DNA of 15,577 bases from the NCBI RefSeq assembly GCF_035916875.1, contig NZ_JAXUHN010000020.1, positions 1-15,577 of the forward strand. Direction: 5' to 3'. The notes under the pieces were generated by a model. That model searched no databases, had not been told where the DNA came from, and was given only the letters and a program-made list of their open reading frames with translations. This document shows, one piece after another, positions 15,129 through 15,577 of this stretch. Positions within the stretch are counted from its first letter, which is position 1. Each line of letters begins with the position of its first letter. The stretch is from Methylomicrobium sp035916875. GTDB taxonomy: Bacteria; Pseudomonadota; Gammaproteobacteria; Methylococcales; Methylomonadaceae. A program made the translations under genes and the position numbers.

Positions 15129-15381
15129 GGTGATTTTTCTGTTGGATGTTTATAACATACCTGAGGCATGTTAACTGGCGTTGAAAATTTTACAATAATT
15201 GGCGTGATGGGAATTATATAAGTCCATTCTAGAACAAACACTTGACTAATAGGATGGAAAAATGAACGCCACTTTTGTTCAAAAGCTGGCAAAACTTCAA
15301 CGCCCTTTTGCAGCCCAAAACAAGCTTTCGCAAAAATAGCGGCACTATCAATTTTCAACTCACGGATCGAGAACATAAAGT
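15129..15381. other. Intergenic region between zwf and ssrA
   Basis: About 250 bp, AT-rich, with no credible gene. TAACAT (15153-15158) and ATGTTA (15168-15173) can pair just downstream of zwf, but no T-tract follows, so I do not call a terminator. Confidence 0.45.
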
Positions 15382-15410
15382 TTGAACTTTTACCTTAAAG
15401 ATTCTATCTT
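15382..15410 (+). promoter_or_regulatory. Sigma-70 promoter of ssrA
   Basis: TTGAAC (15382-15387) and TATCTT (15405-15410) are 17 bases apart. The -10 box ends 15 bases before the predicted mature 5' end of tmRNA, leaving a short 5' leader that RNase P would remove. Confidence 0.65.
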
Positions 15411-15425
15411 ATTTTCCGTAAATAA

Positions 15426-15577
15426 GGGGGCGACCTGGCTTCGACGTGGGTAGCAAAGCCTTAAGTGCATGCCGAGGACTGTACACCTCGTAAAACCTAC
15501 AGAAAAAAAGTATTCGCAAACGACGAAAACTACTCAATGGCTCTCGCTGCCTAAAAACAGCCTCCATTCCTCTGACT
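15426..15577 (+). ncRNA. ssrA: tmRNA (ssrA), 5' part, cut by the window edge
   Basis: Transfer-messenger RNA rescues stalled ribosomes by acting first as tRNA-Ala and then as a short message that adds a degradation tag. The 5' end GGGGGCGACCTGGCTTCGAC is the conserved start of the tRNA-like domain. The resume codon GCA is at 15516-15518, and the reading frame GCA-AAC-GAC-GAA up to TAA at 15552-15554 encodes ANDENYSMALAA. The tag keeps the ANDENY start and ALAA end of the enterobacterial tag but has two extra residues (Ser-Met) between them. The 3' half, with the rest of the pseudoknots and the CCA end, lies beyond the window. Confidence 0.96.

Noticed and set aside
15153..15173. Hairpin after zwf as a rho-independent terminator
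   Set aside because: The stem is AT-rich, has an internal mismatch and no T-tract follows.
15020..15376. 118-residue open frame on the - strand between ssrA and zwf
   Set aside because: It runs into the 3' end of zwf on the opposite strand, has no recognisable domain and no ribosome binding site.

Overview
The window looks like part of a gammaproteobacterial chromosome. The tmRNA at the right edge encodes a tag that resembles the E. coli tag, and sbcDC and zwf have ordinary proteobacterial form. A relict gnd gene directly before zwf would suit a methylotroph or methanotroph (Methylococcales-like), but that narrower placement is a guess.

Layout, left to right. Positions 1-1386 are the trailer-side part of a CRISPR array: 20 copies of a 37-bp repeat and 19 spacers. 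The last repeat is degenerate at its 3' end. Reading on the + strand, four tightly coupled genes follow (1443-3744) in the order cas2, cas1, second cas1-like gene, second cas2. No Cas6, Cas3, Cas10 or other effector gene is present, so the window holds an adaptation-only module. The first Cas1 keeps a complete apparent metal-binding triad. The second is a short paralogue (248 aa) with a recognisable Cas1 N-terminal domain and no recognisable triad. Next come sbcD and sbcC (3918-8893), coupled by an ATGA overlap; they encode the SbcCD (Mre11-Rad50 type) nuclease, which acts on DNA ends and hairpins.

The central part (8894-12185) is a decayed accessory region. It holds an intact membrane methyltransferase of the isoprenylcysteine carboxyl methyltransferase family on the - strand, a probable relict transposase C-terminus, and an IS5-group insertion sequence of 1179 bp. 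The IS has 17-bp terminal inverted repeats, a TTAA target duplication and a frameshifted transposase. After it comes the C-terminal half of an MFS transporter that has lost its N-terminus and carries a frameshift.

The right part holds a - strand pair: a small signal-peptide-bearing protein overlapping a stomatin/slipin gene by 4 bp. On the + strand are a badly decayed gnd C-terminus (6-phosphogluconate dehydrogenase; deletion, stop and frameshifts) and an intact zwf (glucose-6-phosphate dehydrogenase). The 5' part of ssrA (tmRNA), with a good promoter, runs off the right edge.

The most interesting item is the four-gene cas2-cas1-cas1'-cas2' module, which suggests a heteromeric spacer integrase or two integrases in one operon. 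The next is the gnd relict, which suggests that a linked oxidative pentose-phosphate pair has lost one member at this locus.
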